64,000 nt of DNA from Lentzea aerocolonigenes (lineage in GTDB: Bacteria; Actinomycetota; Actinomycetes; Mycobacteriales; Pseudonocardiaceae), in the NCBI RefSeq assembly GCF_000974445.1, contig NZ_BBOJ01000005.1:186001-250000 (forward strand). Reading direction: 5' to 3'. Both the position numbers and the translations under genes were made by a program. The notes under the pieces were generated by a model. That model saw nothing but the letters and a program-made list of their open reading frames with translations, was not told the DNA's origin and searched no databases. Positions 41,913-50,784 of the stretch are shown piece after piece (position 1 is the first letter of the stretch; each line of letters starts with the position of its first letter).

Positions 41913-42641
41913 CTATTGACCTGGAGTGACAAGTAGGACCACGAACGTGGCACAGACCATGAACGGCCCGAGCGGCAGGGCCGTTCGGGCGTCCGCACGT
42001 CGCACTGCCAGCAGAACCGCACCGGCCAGTCCACACAGGACGAAGGAGAGCGCGGTCCCCAGCAGGACCGACTGCCATCCAGCCCACCCCAACACCATGC
42101 CGAGCGGCCCGGCCAGCTTGACGTCGCCCAGCCCGAGATCCCCCGGCCTGATCAGCGCGAGCACCAGATAGCCTGCCGCGAGCGCGATGCCCGCCAGCAC
42201 CGCGCGGAGGAACCTGTCGGGCTCGGAGTTCAGCAGCGCCGCACCTGCCAGCAGCGCGGCGATCACCGGGTAGGCGGGCAGAGTGAGCTGGTCCGGCAGC
42301 CGGTACACGATCAGGTCGATCGTCGCGAGTGCGATGCACAGAACGGCGAGCCAGGCGAAGGCGATCAGCTCGGGCCGCGGCCCCACCGTGCCGGCGATGG
42401 TGCCGAGCACCGCTGCAGACGCGATTTCCGTTGCACCGCACGGCAAGGTGACGCGCTCACGGCAGGACGGGCAGCGGCAGGCGCTCGCCGAGCGGAGTCG
42501 GCTGCCGCAGCGCGGGCACGCGGTCCGGTCGGGTGCGCCCGGCGGTACGGAGAGCCGGAAGACCGCGGCGCGGATCCACGGCCCCGCCAGCAGGCCCGTG
42601 GCTGCTCCGGCCGAGGCCGTCGTGAGATGCACGCCTGACAC
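41913..42641 (-). CDS. Type IV prepilin peptidase (A24 family, TadV/CpaA/PilD-like)
   Basis: 242 residues from the GTG at 42641; the exact start is uncertain since no strong site is seen. It keeps a zinc-binding-like Cys set (CPRCG and CRCPSC) before the first helices, as PilD does but most TadV do not. Six to seven hydrophobic helices follow, with the two catalytic Asp residues in LATIDLIVYRLPD and GLGDVKL. It processes the leader of the Flp pilin and TadE-type pseudopilins encoded just across the divergent promoter. Located in the membrane. Confidence 0.9.
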   Translation of the reverse strand: MSGVHLTTASAGAATGLLAGPWIRAAVFRLSVPPGAPDRTACPRCGSRLRSASACRCPSCRERVTLPCGATEIASAAVLGTIAGTVGPRPELIAFAWLAVLCIALATIDLIVYRLPDQLTLPAYPVIAALLAGAALLNSEPDRFLRAVLAGIALAAGYLVLALIRPGDLGLGDVKLAGPLGMVLGWAGWQSVLLGTALSFVLCGLAGAVLLAVRRADARTALPLGPFMVCATFVVLLVTPGQ

Positions 42642-42824
42642 GGTAGGGCAGCGTCCACACGGGACGAGGGTTTTGTCCTCCATTCGCACGACAAGACGTC
42701 GTCTCCATCGGGTGTTCCGCAAATTCTTCTGGCCGATCGCCCGCTGTTTCGGGGGGTTGCCAGTGCCGCACAGTTGTCCACATCGGGCGGCACCGGATCG
42801 CCTGAATCCCAGGAGGAGAACAAG

Positions 42825-43031
42825 ATGTTCACAGCAATCGCTTACCTGCAGCTCTGGATCAGCGCCCGGTTCGACGACCGCGAGCGTGGCGCCACGGCCG
42901 TCGAGTACGGCCTGATGGTCGGCCTGATCGCCGTCGCGGTCATCGGCGTCGTCATGACACTCGGCGGCCAGCTCGAAGGGTTGTTCGACGGTGTCAGCGA
43001 CCAGCTGCCTGCCGCGCCTGCCGGAGCCTGA
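42825..43031 (+). CDS. flp: Flp-type pilin
   Basis: 68 residues. Start ATG with AGGAGGAG seven bases upstream. A short basic leader with RFDDRERG is followed by ATAVEYGLMVGLIAVAVIG, the Flp signature. Prepilin peptidase should cut after the Gly, before ATAVEYGL (Glu at position +5). The mature protein is a single hydrophobic helix with a short tail (PAAPAGA). It forms the pilus fibre. First gene of a nine-gene Tad operon; the upstream 180 bases are the divergent promoter shared with the peptidase. Confidence 0.94.
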   Translation: MFTAIAYLQLWISARFDDRERGATAVEYGLMVGLIAVAVIGVVMTLGGQLEGLFDGVSDQLPAAPAGA

Positions 43032-43036
43032 TCGCG

Positions 43037-43471
43037 ATGAGGCCGCCGCTCGGAGCCGATCACGACGGATCGGCTCTCAGGGCGAACCGCGATCGCGGAG
43101 CGGCGGCGGTCGAGTTCGCTCTCGTGCTTCCGGTCCTGCTGCTGCTGATGTGCGGCATCGTCGACTTCGGCCGGGCGCTGCACGAACAGGTCGTGCTCAC
43201 CCAGGCGGCGAGGGAGGGTGCCCGGCTCGCGGCACTGAGCGAACCGGACACGGTCGCCCGCACCCGCGATGCCGCAGGAGCACTGTCCGGAGCGGACGTC
43301 AACGTCAGCGTCACGGCCTGTCCCGCCAACCTCGTGGCGGCGGACGCCGTCGTTGAGGTCACTCACCAGTTCACCTTCATCACTCCGATTGCGGCCATCG
43401 CCGACACGTTCGGTGGCGACATCGGTCCGATCAATCTCACCGGAAGGGGAGTCATGCGATGTCTCGGCTGA
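43037..43471 (+). CDS. tadE: TadE-type pseudopilin
   Basis: 144 residues. The N-terminus has DRGAAAVEFALVLPVLLLLMCGIVDFGR, the TadE leader and hydrophobic helix, with the Glu at +5 after the cleavage Gly. The rest is extracellular, with two Cys that could bridge. TadE-like proteins are minor pilins that start or stabilise the Flp pilus. It begins five bases after the pilin stop and overlaps the next gene by 13 bases. Confidence 0.9.
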   Translation: MRPPLGADHDGSALRANRDRGAAAVEFALVLPVLLLLMCGIVDFGRALHEQVVLTQAAREGARLAALSEPDTVARTRDAAGALSGADVNVSVTACPANLVAADAVVEVTHQFTFITPIAAIADTFGGDIGPINLTGRGVMRCLG

Positions 43472-44550
43472 TGTCACGGCTGCGGCGCGACGACCGTGGC
43501 GCGGTGACCGCGGTGGTCGCGCTCCTGCTGGGCGGCGGGTTGCTGCTCGGCTGTGGCGCGCTCGTCGTCGACGTCGGCCGGCTGTACAACGAACGTGCCC
43601 AGTTGCAGAACGCGTCCGACGCGGCAGCGCTCGCACTCGCCCAGGCGTGTGCCGGGGGTACGGGCTGTGCCGGCAGCACCGCGCTGAACTACGCCAACGC
43701 GAACTCCGGCGACGGAACGTCCACAGTGGATCTGGTCTGCGGAGCCGACGCGAGAGGACTGCTGGCTCCCTGTCCGTCGGACGACGACGGGGAGGCGGCC
43801 GGCTGCCTCGGCGACCGGCCGGCCGGAGGGGAGTTCGTCGAGGTGCGCACGAGCACCCGGCAGGCGGACGGGTCCACTCTGCTGCCTGCGACGTTCGGGC
43901 AGGTTCTGCTCGGCTCCGCCTACGAAGGAAGGGGCGTGGCCGCCTGCACTCGAGTGGCGTGGGGCGGCCCCAGGGCGACCTACGGCTTCGGCGTGACGAT
44001 CTCGCTGTGCGAGTGGAACACGGCCACCGCCGGTGGCACGACGTTCGCGCTGGCGTCCGGAACGGTCCCCGAGAGCTTCGAGCGCGTGCTGAAGCTGCAC
44101 ACCACCTCGGGAACGAGCTGTTCCGGCAACCCGGCCGGCTGGGCACTGCCCGGTGGCTTCGGCTGGCTGGCCGACGCGACGGGTGACTGCCAGGCCTACG
44201 TCGACCTCAACGGTGTCTACCTCGCCGACACCGGCGTGAGCGCGTCCAGTGCGTGCAAGGAGGAACTCGCCGACGCCGTGACCGCCGAGACGACTTTGCT
44301 GGTGCCGGTGTACGACGGCGCGGGCGGGACCGGGCACGAAGGGTACTTCCACCTGAAGGGCTTCGCCTCCTTCGTGATCACCGGCTACCACCTGCCGAGC
44401 GTGAAGATCGCGTCGCGACTGACCTCCAAGTCCTACTGCAAGGGCGACGACAAGTGCGTGTACGGCTACTTCACGACCGCCTTGCTGCCCGCTGACGCCG
44501 TGCTCGGTGGCCCCGAGATGGGTGTGAGCGCCGTCCGCATGCTCGGCTGA
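43459..44550 (+). CDS. TadG-like pilus assembly protein
   Basis: 363 residues, start overlapping the end of tadE. The N-terminus (RDDRGAVTAVVALLLGGGLLLGCGALVVDVGRLYNERAQLQNASDAAALA) is the TadG-type helix and A-L-A motif found in Tad-locus proteins. A long extracellular part follows, rich in Gly, Thr and Cys, with no recognisable domain such as vWA. Usually TadG carries a von Willebrand fold; here that function may have moved to the TadB fusion. It is probably a membrane-bound pseudopilin or pilus anchor. Confidence 0.85.
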   Translation: MSRLMSRLRRDDRGAVTAVVALLLGGGLLLGCGALVVDVGRLYNERAQLQNASDAAALALAQACAGGTGCAGSTALNYANANSGDGTSTVDLVCGADARGLLAPCPSDDDGEAAGCLGDRPAGGEFVEVRTSTRQADGSTLLPATFGQVLLGSAYEGRGVAACTRVAWGGPRATYGFGVTISLCEWNTATAGGTTFALASGTVPESFERVLKLHTTSGTSCSGNPAGWALPGGFGWLADATGDCQAYVDLNGVYLADTGVSASSACKEELADAVTAETTLLVPVYDGAGGTGHEGYFHLKGFASFVITGYHLPSVKIASRLTSKSYCKGDDKCVYGYFTTALLPADAVLGGPEMGVSAVRMLG

Positions 44551-44565
44551 CACCGGAGAAGGATC

Positions 44566-45336
44566 ATGAAACGACGTTTGCTCACCATCGGCCTCACGCT
44601 GCTGCTCGCCGCGGTCGGCACCATCTCGGTGCTGCTCTACGTGCGCAACGCCGACGCTCGGGCGCTGGCGGGCAAACGCGCCGTTCCCGTGGTCGTCGCA
44701 CAGAAGCGCGTGCCCGCGGGCACCACTGCTGGTGCCGCGCTGCGAAACGGCTTGCTCCGGCTGGAGAAAATGCCTGCCGAGACGGTGCCGCAGAACGCGC
44801 TGGGAGAAATCGGCGCGGACGTCACCGAGCTGGTGGCGACCGCCGACGTCCAGGCGGGCCAGCTCCTGCTGAAGCCCATGTTCGCGGCCGCCAAGCCTGC
44901 GTCGTCCGGCTTGCCCATTCCCGAGGGGAAGGTCGCCGTCAGCATCGAGCTGGGCGCACCGCAGCGAGTCGCCGGCTACGTCAAAGCCGGATCGCAGATC
45001 GCGGTGTTCGACACGTACACCGTCATGGACGAGAAGTCCGGCACCCCGTCCGGCGCCGGGCTGGAAAAGCAGCACGAGAGCACGCAGGTCACCCGATTGC
45101 TGCTGCCGAAGGTCGAGGTGCTCGCGCTCGGCGCGCCGCCGGTACCGAACGCGAAGCAGGGCGACGGCGCGAGCCAGGGCGGCGTGCTGGTCACGGTCGC
45201 GGTGACCCAGGGCGAAGCCGAGCGCCTGATCCAGCGCGCCCAGTTCGGCACCTTGCACTTCGCATTGCTCACAGACAGTTCCCAGATAAGCCAGGGCAAC
45301 GGAACGAACAGCAAGTCCGTCTTCGGCCCGGCCTAG
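44566..45336 (+). CDS. cpaB: CpaB/RcpC-type pilus assembly protein (SAF domain)
   Basis: 256 residues. Start ATG with GAGAAGGA four bases upstream. One N-terminal helix (about 5-26), then a SAF-type domain (VVVAQKRVPAGTTAGAALRNG, with the ADVQAGQLLLKPMF loop) and a second RcpC domain (GKVAVSIELGAPQRVAGYVKAGSQIAVFDTYTVM). In Gram-negatives RcpC pairs with the secretin; Gram-positives lack that ring, so here it probably spans the wall. Gene order matches other actinobacterial Tad loci. Confidence 0.9.
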   Translation: MKRRLLTIGLTLLLAAVGTISVLLYVRNADARALAGKRAVPVVVAQKRVPAGTTAGAALRNGLLRLEKMPAETVPQNALGEIGADVTELVATADVQAGQLLLKPMFAAAKPASSGLPIPEGKVAVSIELGAPQRVAGYVKAGSQIAVFDTYTVMDEKSGTPSGAGLEKQHESTQVTRLLLPKVEVLALGAPPVPNAKQGDGASQGGVLVTVAVTQGEAERLIQRAQFGTLHFALLTDSSQISQGNGTNSKSVFGPA

Positions 45337-45353
45337 CAAGAGTGGAAGAGAAC

Positions 45354-46529
45354 ATGTCAATCCTGTGCACGAAACAGAGGGCGGTGGTACCGCCGCTAGC
45401 CGGAGCGATGGGCGGCGAAGTGTCCCATGTGGACGATCTCACCGCGGCTGAGGGGGTGCTCGCTTCCGACCCGCGCGAGACGCTGGTCGTCATCGGGGCC
45501 GATGTGGATCTGATGGAGGCACTCGACTTCGCCTCGGTCCAACGACTTCTGCGTCCCGCGCTGGGTGTCGTCCTGCTGCGTGAGCGGCTCGAGGTGTCCG
45601 TGCTGGCGCTCGCCATTCGCGCCGGGGTCCGCGAGGTGGTACCGGAGTCCGACCTCGACCTGGTCGCCGAGTCCTGCCTGCGTTCGCGGGAGCTGTCGCG
45701 GGTGACGCCCGACGGCGTCGTGATTCCCGCTCAGCAGTCGACCGAGGGCAAGATCGCGGTCGTGTTCGCGACCAAGGGCGGGTGCGGCAAGACGACCACG
45801 GCCACCAACCTGGCGGTCACGTTGCACGCAGGCGGCGCCAACCGGGTCTGCCTGGTGGACCTGGACATCGCTTTCGGCGACGTGGCCATCTCCCTTCAGC
45901 TCACCCCGGTCCGCACTCTGGTGGACGCGATGGCGATGGACGGTCAGCTGGACGAGACCGGCGCGTCGGGACTGCTCACGCGCTACCGGCCGGGCCTGGA
46001 ATGTCTGCTGGCACCGGTGGAACCGGGCGACGCCCAGCAGATTCCCGCCTCTCTCGTCACGGATGTGCTCCGGGTGCTGCGACGCATGTTCGACTACGTC
46101 GTCATCGACACGCCGCCGCAGTTCAACGAGCACGTGCTGGCGGTGCTGGACGAAGCCGACCACCACGTTCTGCTCACCACCCCCGACGTGCCGACGCTGA
46201 AGAACCTGCGGTTGACCATCGACATGCTCGACCTGCTGTCCTACCCGCGCGACCGGCGCCTCATCGTGCTGAACCGGGAGGACTCGCGGGTCGGGCTCAC
46301 CGTGACCGACGTCGAGAGCGTCGTGAAGACCGGCGTCGCCGTGCGCGTTCCGGCAAGCCTCGCGGTGCCCGCCTCGATCAACCGGGGCGTGCCGATCACC
46401 ATCGACCAGCCCGAGCACCGGGTCAGCGCCGGGTTCCGGGAGATCGCCACGCGGATCCTCGCGGGCGCGAAGCACGAGCCCCCGGCTGCCCGGCGCGGAT
46501 TGTTCGGGTTGAGGAGGCGGTCCGGATGA
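45354..46529 (+). CDS. tadZ: TadZ/CpaE-type ATPase
   Basis: 391 residues from the ATG at 45354, with GGAAGAG three bases upstream. An N-terminal atypical receiver-like domain (about 1-120) precedes a MinD/ParA-type ATPase: deviant Walker A FATKGGCGKTTTATNLA (about 137-153), CLVDLDIAFGDVA and VVIDTPPQFNEH. TadZ localises the pilus machine at the membrane and recruits TadA. Coupled to the next gene by ATGA. Confidence 0.93.
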   Translation: MSILCTKQRAVVPPLAGAMGGEVSHVDDLTAAEGVLASDPRETLVVIGADVDLMEALDFASVQRLLRPALGVVLLRERLEVSVLALAIRAGVREVVPESDLDLVAESCLRSRELSRVTPDGVVIPAQQSTEGKIAVVFATKGGCGKTTTATNLAVTLHAGGANRVCLVDLDIAFGDVAISLQLTPVRTLVDAMAMDGQLDETGASGLLTRYRPGLECLLAPVEPGDAQQIPASLVTDVLRVLRRMFDYVVIDTPPQFNEHVLAVLDEADHHVLLTTPDVPTLKNLRLTIDMLDLLSYPRDRRLIVLNREDSRVGLTVTDVESVVKTGVAVRVPASLAVPASINRGVPITIDQPEHRVSAGFREIATRILAGAKHEPPAARRGLFGLRRRSG

Positions 46530-47902
46530 GGCTGAGCGACCGGCTGGTCCAGCGGACCTCGCCCGCCAGGACCGAGGACGAACCGGTGGTCACCTCCACC
46601 GCGGTGCCCGAGGCACGCAGGGACCGCAGTTCCGACCACTTCGCCGCCGTCAAGCGCCGGGTGCACGGGGCGTTGCTGGACACCCTGGGACCCAAGCTCT
46701 ACGACGAGCAGCTCGACGAGCACGAGCTCGAACTGCGGGTCCGCAACTCGCTGCAGACCGTGCTCGAGCAGGACGAGACCCCGATGACCCTGGCGGACCG
46801 CGGCCGGATGGCGACCGACGTCGCCGACGAGATCCTGGGTCACGGTCCGCTGGAACCGCTGTTGCGCGACGCCGACGTCAGCGAGGTCATGGTCAACGGG
46901 CCGAACCGCATCTACGTGGAGCGCAAGGGAAAGCTCCAGGCGGTGGACGCGGCTTTCACCGACGAGGGCCACCTGCGCCGGATCATCGACAAGATCGTGT
47001 CGCGGGTCGGCAGGCGAGTGGACGAGGCGAGCCCGATGGTGGACGCCCGGCTGCCCGACGGCAGCCGGGTCAACGCCGTCGTGCCGCCCATCGCGCTGGA
47101 CGGCTCTTCGCTGACGATCCGCAAGTTCGCCACGGACCCGCTCCAGGTCGAGGACCTGATCAGGTTCGGCACGATCAGCCCCGCCGTCGCCGAGCTGCTG
47201 TCGGCGTGCGTGCGAGGGCGGCTGAACATCCTGGTGAGCGGCGGCACCGGCTCTGGCAAGACGACGACGCTCAACGTGCTGTCGTCGTTCATCCCGGAAG
47301 ACGAGCGCATCGTCACCATCGAGGACGCGGCCGAGCTGCAGCTGCGGCAGGACCACGTGCTGCGGATGGAGTCACGCCCGGCGAACGTCGAGAACCGCGG
47401 TCAGGTGAGCATCCGGGAGCTCGTCCGCAACTCGCTGCGGATGCGGCCTGACCGCATCGTGGTCGGCGAGGTCCGTGACGGTGCCGCGCTGGACATGCTG
47501 CAGGCGATGAACACGGGGCACGACGGGTCGCTGACGACGGCACACGCCAACACGCCGCGCGACGCGCTGTCGAGGCTCGAGACGATGGTGCTCATGGCGG
47601 GCGTCGACCTGCCCAGCCGCGCCATCCGCGACCAGGTCAACTCCGCGCTCGACCTGATCATCCAGCAGGCCAGGCTGAAGGACGGCACCCGGCGGATCAC
47701 GCACATCACCGAGGTGGTCGGCATGGAGGGTGACGTGATCACACTCCAGGACCTCTTCGTGTTCGACTTCGCGGCAGGTGTGGACGAGAACGGGAAGTTC
47801 CGCGGCACTCTGCGTTCGACAGGACTGCGCCCCACCTTCGCCGACAGGCTGGCCGAGCACGGCATTCCGCTGCCCGCCGGCCTCTTCTCCTCCGACAGGT
47901 GA
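46526..47902 (+). CDS. tadA: TadA/CpaF secretion ATPase
   Basis: 458 residues from the ATG at 46526 (ATGA overlap). Type II/IV secretion ATPase: N-terminal domain, then Walker A GGTGSGKTTT (about 239-248), Walker B RPDRIVVGEVRDG, an Asp box (IVTIEDAAELQL) and the His box (NTGHDGSLTTAHANTP). It powers pilus assembly at the cytoplasmic face. Length and motifs are typical. Translationally coupled to TadZ and to the vWA-TadB gene (GTGA). Confidence 0.96.
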   Translation: MRLSDRLVQRTSPARTEDEPVVTSTAVPEARRDRSSDHFAAVKRRVHGALLDTLGPKLYDEQLDEHELELRVRNSLQTVLEQDETPMTLADRGRMATDVADEILGHGPLEPLLRDADVSEVMVNGPNRIYVERKGKLQAVDAAFTDEGHLRRIIDKIVSRVGRRVDEASPMVDARLPDGSRVNAVVPPIALDGSSLTIRKFATDPLQVEDLIRFGTISPAVAELLSACVRGRLNILVSGGTGSGKTTTLNVLSSFIPEDERIVTIEDAAELQLRQDHVLRMESRPANVENRGQVSIRELVRNSLRMRPDRIVVGEVRDGAALDMLQAMNTGHDGSLTTAHANTPRDALSRLETMVLMAGVDLPSRAIRDQVNSALDLIIQQARLKDGTRRITHITEVVGMEGDVITLQDLFVFDFAAGVDENGKFRGTLRSTGLRPTFADRLAEHGIPLPAGLFSSDR

Positions 47903-49770
47903 CGCCGATGATCCTCAGGCTGATCGCCGCAGTCATGGTCCTGTGTGGAGCGTCGACGCTCCCAGCGGGCGCCGACCCGACCGCGGAGCTCGGTTCGGCG
48001 AAGGTAGAGGACGGACGGATGCACGTCACACTCACCGCACGCGACGTCCCCGATTCGCTCGATCCGGACGGAGTGCGAGTCGAGGTCGACGGCACACCGG
48101 TGCCCGCCACCGCGGCCGTGGTCAGTGAACCGCGGCCTGCGCGGGCGGCGCTCGTCGTGCTCGACACGACAGGCACCATGAACGGTGTCCCGATCGCGAC
48201 GGCCGGCAACGTGGTCACCGCCTACCTGTCGGCGTTGCCCGCGGACGTCCACACCGGACTGGTCACCTTCTCGGACCGGCCCGCGCTGACGGTGCCGGTC
48301 ACCGCAGACAGGCAGCAGGTGACGGCCGCCCTCGCCGGGGTGGGTGCCGCCGGCAGCAGTGCGCTGAACGACGCGGTGACGCTGGCCGCCCGCAGCCTCG
48401 CCGGAGTACCCGGCACCCGCAGGTTGCTCGTGCTGTCCGACGGCGAGGACGCCGACGGTGGCGCCTCGCTCGACGCCACGCTGAAGGTGCTGTCCGAAAC
48501 AGGTGTCACCGTCGACGTGGTGGAGCTCGACGGTGCGGCCGGGGCGGCGATCGCCGGCCGGAACAGCCTTGCACAGGGCAGCGGCGGCCACCTGGTGGCG
48601 GTCGGCGACGCACGGGCGGGTGCGGCGTTGTTCGCGCCGGCCGCTCCTGTGCGGCTCGAGGTGAGCGCCGTCGTGCCCGACCAGCTCTCCGGCAGGCAGG
48701 TGCGGCTGACCGTCCGGGTGGGGCACCTCGTCGCGGAGACCGGCGTGCACGCCCCGGACCGGCGCGGCGCCGACATGCCCGCCGTACCGGCCTGGACGTT
48801 CGGCACGCTGCTCGGCGTGATCTTCACCGTCCTCTCCGGACTCGGCTGGCTCTGGTTCGGGCGTCGTCGCGTCGTCCGGCGCGCGCGGCGCAGCCGGCTG
48901 GCCGAGGTGCGGCGCTACCGCGTGCGTGACGGCGCGGAGCCGGAGACAGGCGCCGTGCGGGAGCCGACGCGGCCGACGCGCCTGCTGCTGGCACTGTGTG
49001 AACGGATCATCGACGGCCGCGGCAGGCGTGAGCGGATCGAGTTGGACCTCGACCTGGCGGGCGTCCGACTGCGCCCCGCGGAGTGGTTGCTCGTGCGGTT
49101 CGGCATCGCCGTCGTGCTCGGTATGGTCCTCGCGGCGGTCACGGGCGCGCCGATGGTGTGCGGACCGCTCGGGGCCCTGCTCGGGTGGTTCGGCGGACGT
49201 TCCTTCCTGAAGTTCCGGATCGGCAGGCGGCGCACGGTGTTCGGTGAACAGCTCCCGGACACGCTCCAACTGGTCGCGGGAGCCCTTCGGTCCGGTTTCT
49301 CGCTGGCGCAGGCGCTCGACAGCACGGTGCGCGAGGGCACTCAGCCCATCGCGGGCGAGATCGCCCGGTCACTGGCCCGCACCAGGCTCGGCGTCTCGGT
49401 GGAGGACGCCCTTCAGAAAGCCGCCGACCGGATGCGGTGCCAGGATCTCTCCTGGGTGGTGATGGCGATCCGGATCCAGCGCGAGGTCGGCGGGAACCTC
49501 GCCGAACTGCTGCTCACCACCGTCAACACCATGCGTGAGCGGGCGACCGTGCGCAGGCAGATCAAGGCGCTCACCGCCGAGGGCCGGATGTCGGCGTACG
49601 TGCTGATCTCGCTGCCGATCGGGCTCGGCGTCTGGCTGTTCGCCAGCCGGCGGGACTACATCGAACCGCTCTACACCCGCCCGGCCGGCTGGATGATGCT
49701 CGGCGCGACCGCGGTCTGCCTCTGTGTCGGCTGGTTCTGGATGACGAAGATGATCAAGGTGGAGGTCTGA
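47899..49770 (+). CDS. tadB: Fused von Willebrand factor A domain and TadB platform protein
   Basis: 623 residues; GTG at 47899 (GTGA overlap) or ATG at 47908. A signal peptide (about 1-22) is followed by an extracellular vWA domain (about 70-250) with a MIDAS-like VVLDTTGTMNGVP (normally DxSxS; here D-T-T-G-T) and VLSDGEDADGG. A membrane helix at about 295-315 then leads into the T2SS-F/TadB part (about 360-620) with GALRSGFSLAQALDSTVREG and three more helices. TadB and TadC form the inner-membrane platform that works with TadA. The fused vWA could bind the pilus base or matrix outside, replacing the missing TadG vWA. The frame is continuous. Confidence 0.92.
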   Translation: MTPMILRLIAAVMVLCGASTLPAGADPTAELGSAKVEDGRMHVTLTARDVPDSLDPDGVRVEVDGTPVPATAAVVSEPRPARAALVVLDTTGTMNGVPIATAGNVVTAYLSALPADVHTGLVTFSDRPALTVPVTADRQQVTAALAGVGAAGSSALNDAVTLAARSLAGVPGTRRLLVLSDGEDADGGASLDATLKVLSETGVTVDVVELDGAAGAAIAGRNSLAQGSGGHLVAVGDARAGAALFAPAAPVRLEVSAVVPDQLSGRQVRLTVRVGHLVAETGVHAPDRRGADMPAVPAWTFGTLLGVIFTVLSGLGWLWFGRRRVVRRARRSRLAEVRRYRVRDGAEPETGAVREPTRPTRLLLALCERIIDGRGRRERIELDLDLAGVRLRPAEWLLVRFGIAVVLGMVLAAVTGAPMVCGPLGALLGWFGGRSFLKFRIGRRRTVFGEQLPDTLQLVAGALRSGFSLAQALDSTVREGTQPIAGEIARSLARTRLGVSVEDALQKAADRMRCQDLSWVVMAIRIQREVGGNLAELLLTTVNTMRERATVRRQIKALTAEGRMSAYVLISLPIGLGVWLFASRRDYIEPLYTRPAGWMMLGATAVCLCVGWFWMTKMIKVEV

Positions 49771-49771
49771 G

Positions 49772-50689
49772 GTGAGCGGAACGTTCCTGCTCCTGACGGG
49801 CGTCGCTGCCGTCGCCGGTGCGCTGGCGCTGGCGGGGGCCCAGGTCGCCACGGCCGCAACGGGTACGGCGCGCGTGTCACGTGGGCTCGCCCAGATCGAG
49901 ACCACCTACGGCCAGGGTGCCACCGACGTCGCCGACACGGACGGCGAAGCGCTGCCTTCCGCGCTGGACCGGCTGCGCGCGCTCGCCGCCCGAATCTCAC
50001 CGGCCACCGCCATCGCGTCACTGGAGCACCGGCTCGACCTGGCGGGCAACCCGTCCCGGTGGACCGCCGAACGGGTGATGGCCTTCAAGGGCGTCGGTCT
50101 GCTGGGACTGGCGCCGATCGGTGCCCTGTACGGACTCGGGTCGGCGCTGACCCTCGTCGCCTACGCCCTGGCAGGCGCCGCGGTCGGCTTCTTCCTGCCG
50201 GACGTGCTGGTGCACAACGCGGCGACCAAGCGCCAGGCGCTCATGGGCAAGGAACTCGCGGACGTGCTGGACATGCTCACGGTGTGCGTCGAGGCCGGGC
50301 TGGGCTTCGACGCGGCGGTGTCCCAGGTCGCCCGCAACACCTCCGGTCCGCTGTCGGTGGAGTTCTCCCGCCTCCTGCAGGAGATGCAACTGGGCAAGTC
50401 CAGGGTCGAGGCGCTGCGGTCGCTGTCCGGCCGCACCACGGTCGCCGCGGTGCACACGTTCGCCTCGTCGCTGGTCCAGGCGTCCGAACTGGGCATTCCG
50501 ACCGCACGGGTGCTGCACGAACAAGCCGGCGAGATCCGCGTCAAGCGTCGCCAGGCGGCGGAGGAGAAAGCCCAGAAGGTGCCGGTGAAGATCTTGTTCC
50601 CGCTGCTCCTGTGCATCTTCCCCGCGTTGTTCATCATCATCATCGGACCGGCGGGCATCGAGATCTACGACAGCCTGATCGCCGGTTGA
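49772..50689 (+). CDS. tadC: TadC platform protein
   Basis: 305 residues from the GTG at 49772, with GGAGG six bases upstream and one base after the tadB stop. Several hydrophobic helices surround a T2SS-F domain (about 145-275; GKELADVLDMLTVCVEAGLGFDAAV, and GIPTARVLHEQAGEIRVKRRQAAEEKAQKVPVKI). It forms the membrane platform together with TadB. Last gene of the Tad operon; the region after it carries the CAACCG repeats. Confidence 0.94.
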   Translation: MSGTFLLLTGVAAVAGALALAGAQVATAATGTARVSRGLAQIETTYGQGATDVADTDGEALPSALDRLRALAARISPATAIASLEHRLDLAGNPSRWTAERVMAFKGVGLLGLAPIGALYGLGSALTLVAYALAGAAVGFFLPDVLVHNAATKRQALMGKELADVLDMLTVCVEAGLGFDAAVSQVARNTSGPLSVEFSRLLQEMQLGKSRVEALRSLSGRTTVAAVHTFASSLVQASELGIPTARVLHEQAGEIRVKRRQAAEEKAQKVPVKILFPLLLCIFPALFIIIIGPAGIEIYDSLIAG

Positions 50690-50692
50690 CCG

Positions 50693-50731
50693 CAACCGAA
50701 CGGCAACCGTCCGGCACCCGGCGTGACACCG
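50693..50731 (+). promoter_or_regulatory. Tandem CAACCG boxes upstream of the signalling operon (copy C)
   Basis: CAACCG occurs at 50693-50698 and 50704-50709, an 11-bp period, followed six bases later by ACCCGG. The same spacing, CAACCG-N5-CAACCG-N6-ACC[GC]GG, occurs at 2096-2145 and 58889-58938. It lies 76 bases before the LuxR-type regulator start. The boxes fall in the intergenic space, just past tadC. Confidence 0.6.
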
Positions 50732-50784
50732 GAAGTGCCGCTTCATGGAGGACACACAGTGGTCAGCAAGAAGCAGAGGACGTC

